A stretch of 64,000 bases of DNA from Veillonellales bacterium (GTDB taxonomy: Bacteria > Bacillota > Negativicutes > JAAYSF01), in contig JBDKTO010000011.1 in the NCBI GenBank assembly GCA_039680175.1, positions 1-64,000 of the forward strand, written 5' to 3'. A program made the position numbers and the translations under genes. The notes beneath the pieces were generated by a model, which saw nothing but the letters and a program-made list of their open reading frames with translations, was not told where the DNA came from and ran no database searches. The number at the start of each line of letters is the position of its first letter. Position 1 is the first letter of the stretch. This document shows positions 62,802-64,000 of this stretch, piece by piece.

Positions 62802-63569
62802 TTAGAGTCTATAACCCAGCCGACGAGAAATTTCCGCCGCGGCTTTCCGTACAACCGCAACCAGTTCCTCCATTCGCGCATCATTCAGCCGCGCAGAAGG
62901 TCCTGCCACGCTAATGGCTGCCACTGCTTTGCCGTTAAAATCAAAGATCGGTGCTGCCACACAGTTGAGACCGATTTCGTTTTCCTCTTTATCAAAGGCA
63001 TACCCTTGTTTTCGCACCTGCTCCAAATGTGCAATCAGTTCTTCTCTGTTGCTAATGGTATATTTCGTTACTTGGTGTAACTCAGGCGGTAGAATTTCAC
63101 GTAATTCCTCATTGCTTTTATCAGCCAGCAGCACTTTACCCACACCGGTTACATAAGCCGGAAATCTCATGCCGATCGAGGTAAAAACCTGAAACGATCT
63201 GTGGGAAGTGCACTTATCAATGTAAACCACATCCGTCTCGCGAAGTATTACCAGATGAACGGTTTCACCAACTTGCTCGCAAAGTTCTTGTATAACAGGG
63301 CTGGCAACCGAACGTATCTCCAGACGATCAAGCAGCCTGTGGGATAGAACCAGCAAGTGCATTCCCAGACGATATTTGCCTCTTTCCTCATCCTGTTCCA
63401 CCATTCCGTAATGCTTTAGCGTATTGAGTATCCCATGCAATGTACTTTTATTTAAATTCAGTTCAGCGGCAATCGCATTCAACGTAAGCTCCGGCGAATT
63501 TGCGGTAAAGCAATTCAAAATCTGAATCGCTCTCTCAATAGACTGAACCATAATACCCTGTTGTGCCAC
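62802..63569 (-). CDS. IclR-family regulator of the aldolase-Glc operon
   Basis: A 255-residue IclR-type protein. The winged helix is SPELTLNAIAAELNLNKSTLHGILNTLKHYGMVEQDEERGKYRLGMH; the IclR ligand domain follows (EQVGETVHLVILRETDVVYIDKC, VTGVGKVLLADKSN, AYDKEENEIGLNCVAAPIF). It lies between the BASS transporter and the dehydrogenase, in the same direction, so it is probably the local regulator. The ATG at 63569 has CAAGGAGAT upstream. The effector is unknown. Confidence 0.92.
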   Translation of the reverse strand: MAQQGIMVQSIERAIQILNCFTANSPELTLNAIAAELNLNKSTLHGILNTLKHYGMVEQDEERGKYRLGMHLLVLSHRLLDRLEIRSVASPVIQELCEQVGETVHLVILRETDVVYIDKCTSHRSFQVFTSIGMRFPAYVTGVGKVLLADKSNEELREILPPELHQVTKYTISNREELIAHLEQVRKQGYAFDKEENEIGLNCVAAPIFDFNGKAVAAISVAGPSARLNDARMEELVAVVRKAAAEISRRLGYRL

Positions 63570-63660
63570 AACATCATCTCCTTGAACAATTTGTATCTTA
63601 ACTAAACATAAAGAATTGCTCTGACTGAGATTTCGCGGCCTTTAAGGTAGTTTCCTCTTC

Positions 63661-63704
63661 TGTAATCTAAATTATAAAAACTTATTTAAAAATTTTAGAT
63701 TACA
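63661..63704. terminator. Inverted repeat after the BASS gene remnant
   Basis: TGTAATCTAAA and TTTAGATTACA, 11 bases each, flank an AT-rich loop of 22 bases. It may end the transporter transcript. Confidence 0.5.
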
Positions 63705-63744
63705 CCATTTTTGCAAAAGACGCATGCTCTTCGCGTTCCGCTTT
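63700..63744 (-). pseudogene. Duplicated C-terminal stub of the BASS transporter
   Basis: The stretch encodes K-A-E-R-E-E-H-A-S-F-A-K-M-V and a stop in frame. The intact BASS gene ends K-A-E-R-E-G-Q-A-L-G-K-T-V and a stop, at 63756-63795. Both share AAAGC(C/G)GAACGCGAAG and GTGTAATC at the DNA level. It is the last piece of a former tandem paralogue. Confidence 0.8.
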
Positions 63745-63755
63745 TAATTTTTCGA

Positions 63756-64000
63756 TTACACCGTCTTACCAAGCGCTTGCCCTTCGCGTTCGGCTTTCCG
63801 CCCCCAGTAAGTTGCAAGTGCCGATCCTGTAAGGTTATGCCAAACGCTGAATATTGCCCCCGGAATGGCAGCAATCGGATCAAGGTACGCAAGCGCCAAG
63901 GTCATGGCCAAACCTGAATTCTCCATGCCGATTTCGAATGTTATGCCTTTGGCCTGGAAGAGATTCATCCCTGCTGCACGGGAACCTAGATACCCCAGTA
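63756..64000 (-). CDS. Bile acid:sodium symporter (BASS) family transporter, partial
   Basis: The last 80 or so codons of a membrane transporter; the rest lies beyond the window edge. The C-terminal signature GYLGSRAAGMNLFQAKGITF and EIGMENSGLAMTLALAYLDP, including the conserved ENSGLA, belongs to the BASS family, whose bacterial members carry pantoate, bile acids or small organic acids such as pyruvate or keto acids with sodium. It is upstream of IclR and the aldolase-Glc genes, on the same strand, and probably imports the substrate of that pathway. Confidence 0.85.
   Translation of the reverse strand, partial: LGYLGSRAAGMNLFQAKGITFEIGMENSGLAMTLALAYLDPIAAIPGAIFSVWHNLTGSALATYWGRKAEREGQALGKTV

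Overview
The window looks like chromosome from an anaerobic, spore-former-type Bacillota of moderate GC; a Negativicutes/Sporomusaceae-like host is my inference and was not tested. Supporting signs are strong AGGAGG-type ribosome sites, frequent TTG/GTG starts, a T-box leader, many ferredoxin-type Fe-S proteins, an oxygen-defence set (rubredoxin, desulfoferrodoxin, rubrerythrin), a ferrous-iron (Feo) locus and a CoA/ferredoxin-based catabolic island. No rRNA, tRNA, CRISPR array, prophage or intact insertion sequence was seen.

Layout. 1-8 kb: single genes for detoxification and transport (partial MBL hydrolase, secreted alpha/beta hydrolase, Nim-like flavoprotein, MFS exporter, LysE exporter, phosphotriesterase-like hydrolase, GNAT, DAACS symporter). 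8-12 kb: yigZ and a Fur-controlled feoA-feoA-feoB-Cys-rich-peptide operon. 12-22 kb: serS, a PAS/HD-GYP protein, family-4 uracil-DNA glycosylase, a YkvI-like carrier, two redox enzymes, then a serine-type T-box in front of DUF1015-serC, and ridA. 22-27 kb: an AT-richer malY/patB-dcuC pair, DUF1847, and a GntR/FCD regulator with matching operators at two promoters. 27-33.5 kb: eda-kdgK-lacI-dctP-dctQM, a 2-keto-3-deoxygluconate-type sugar-acid locus with a perfect 37-bp palindromic operator. 33.6-41.7 kb: small and stress-related genes, including an NlpC/P60 hydrolase, an unrecognised DANNDYS-repeat protein, rubredoxin (TTG start), an EAL-HDOD protein, desulfoferrodoxin and rubrerythrin.

41.9-55 kb is the most distinctive region. 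An IclR regulator sits between divergent units: cyclic amidohydrolase plus a CapA-like protein on one side, and ADP-forming acyl-CoA synthetase, indolepyruvate:ferredoxin oxidoreductase (iorA, iorB), Asp/Glu/hydantoin racemase, LarA-like nickel-pincer racemase and an MFS carrier on the other, followed by an M20 N-carbamoyl hydrolase. Together they could racemise and open a hydantoin-like ring, remove the carbamoyl group, oxidise the resulting 2-oxo acid to acyl-CoA with ferredoxin reduction, and gain ATP from the CoA ester. An aminotransferase or dehydrogenase would have to come from elsewhere.

55-64 kb ends with an operon on the minus strand: (partial) BASS transporter, IclR, acylating acetaldehyde dehydrogenase, 4-hydroxy-2-oxovalerate aldolase, glcE, glcF, glcD. 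No hydratase accompanies the aldolase, so the glycolate-oxidase-like complex may supply its 2-oxo acid from a 2,4-dihydroxy acid. The BASS gene is followed by a duplicated copy of its own last codons, a remnant of a lost tandem paralogue. Several dispersed palindromic repeats and a twice-occurring, covarying hairpin also lie in intergenic DNA.
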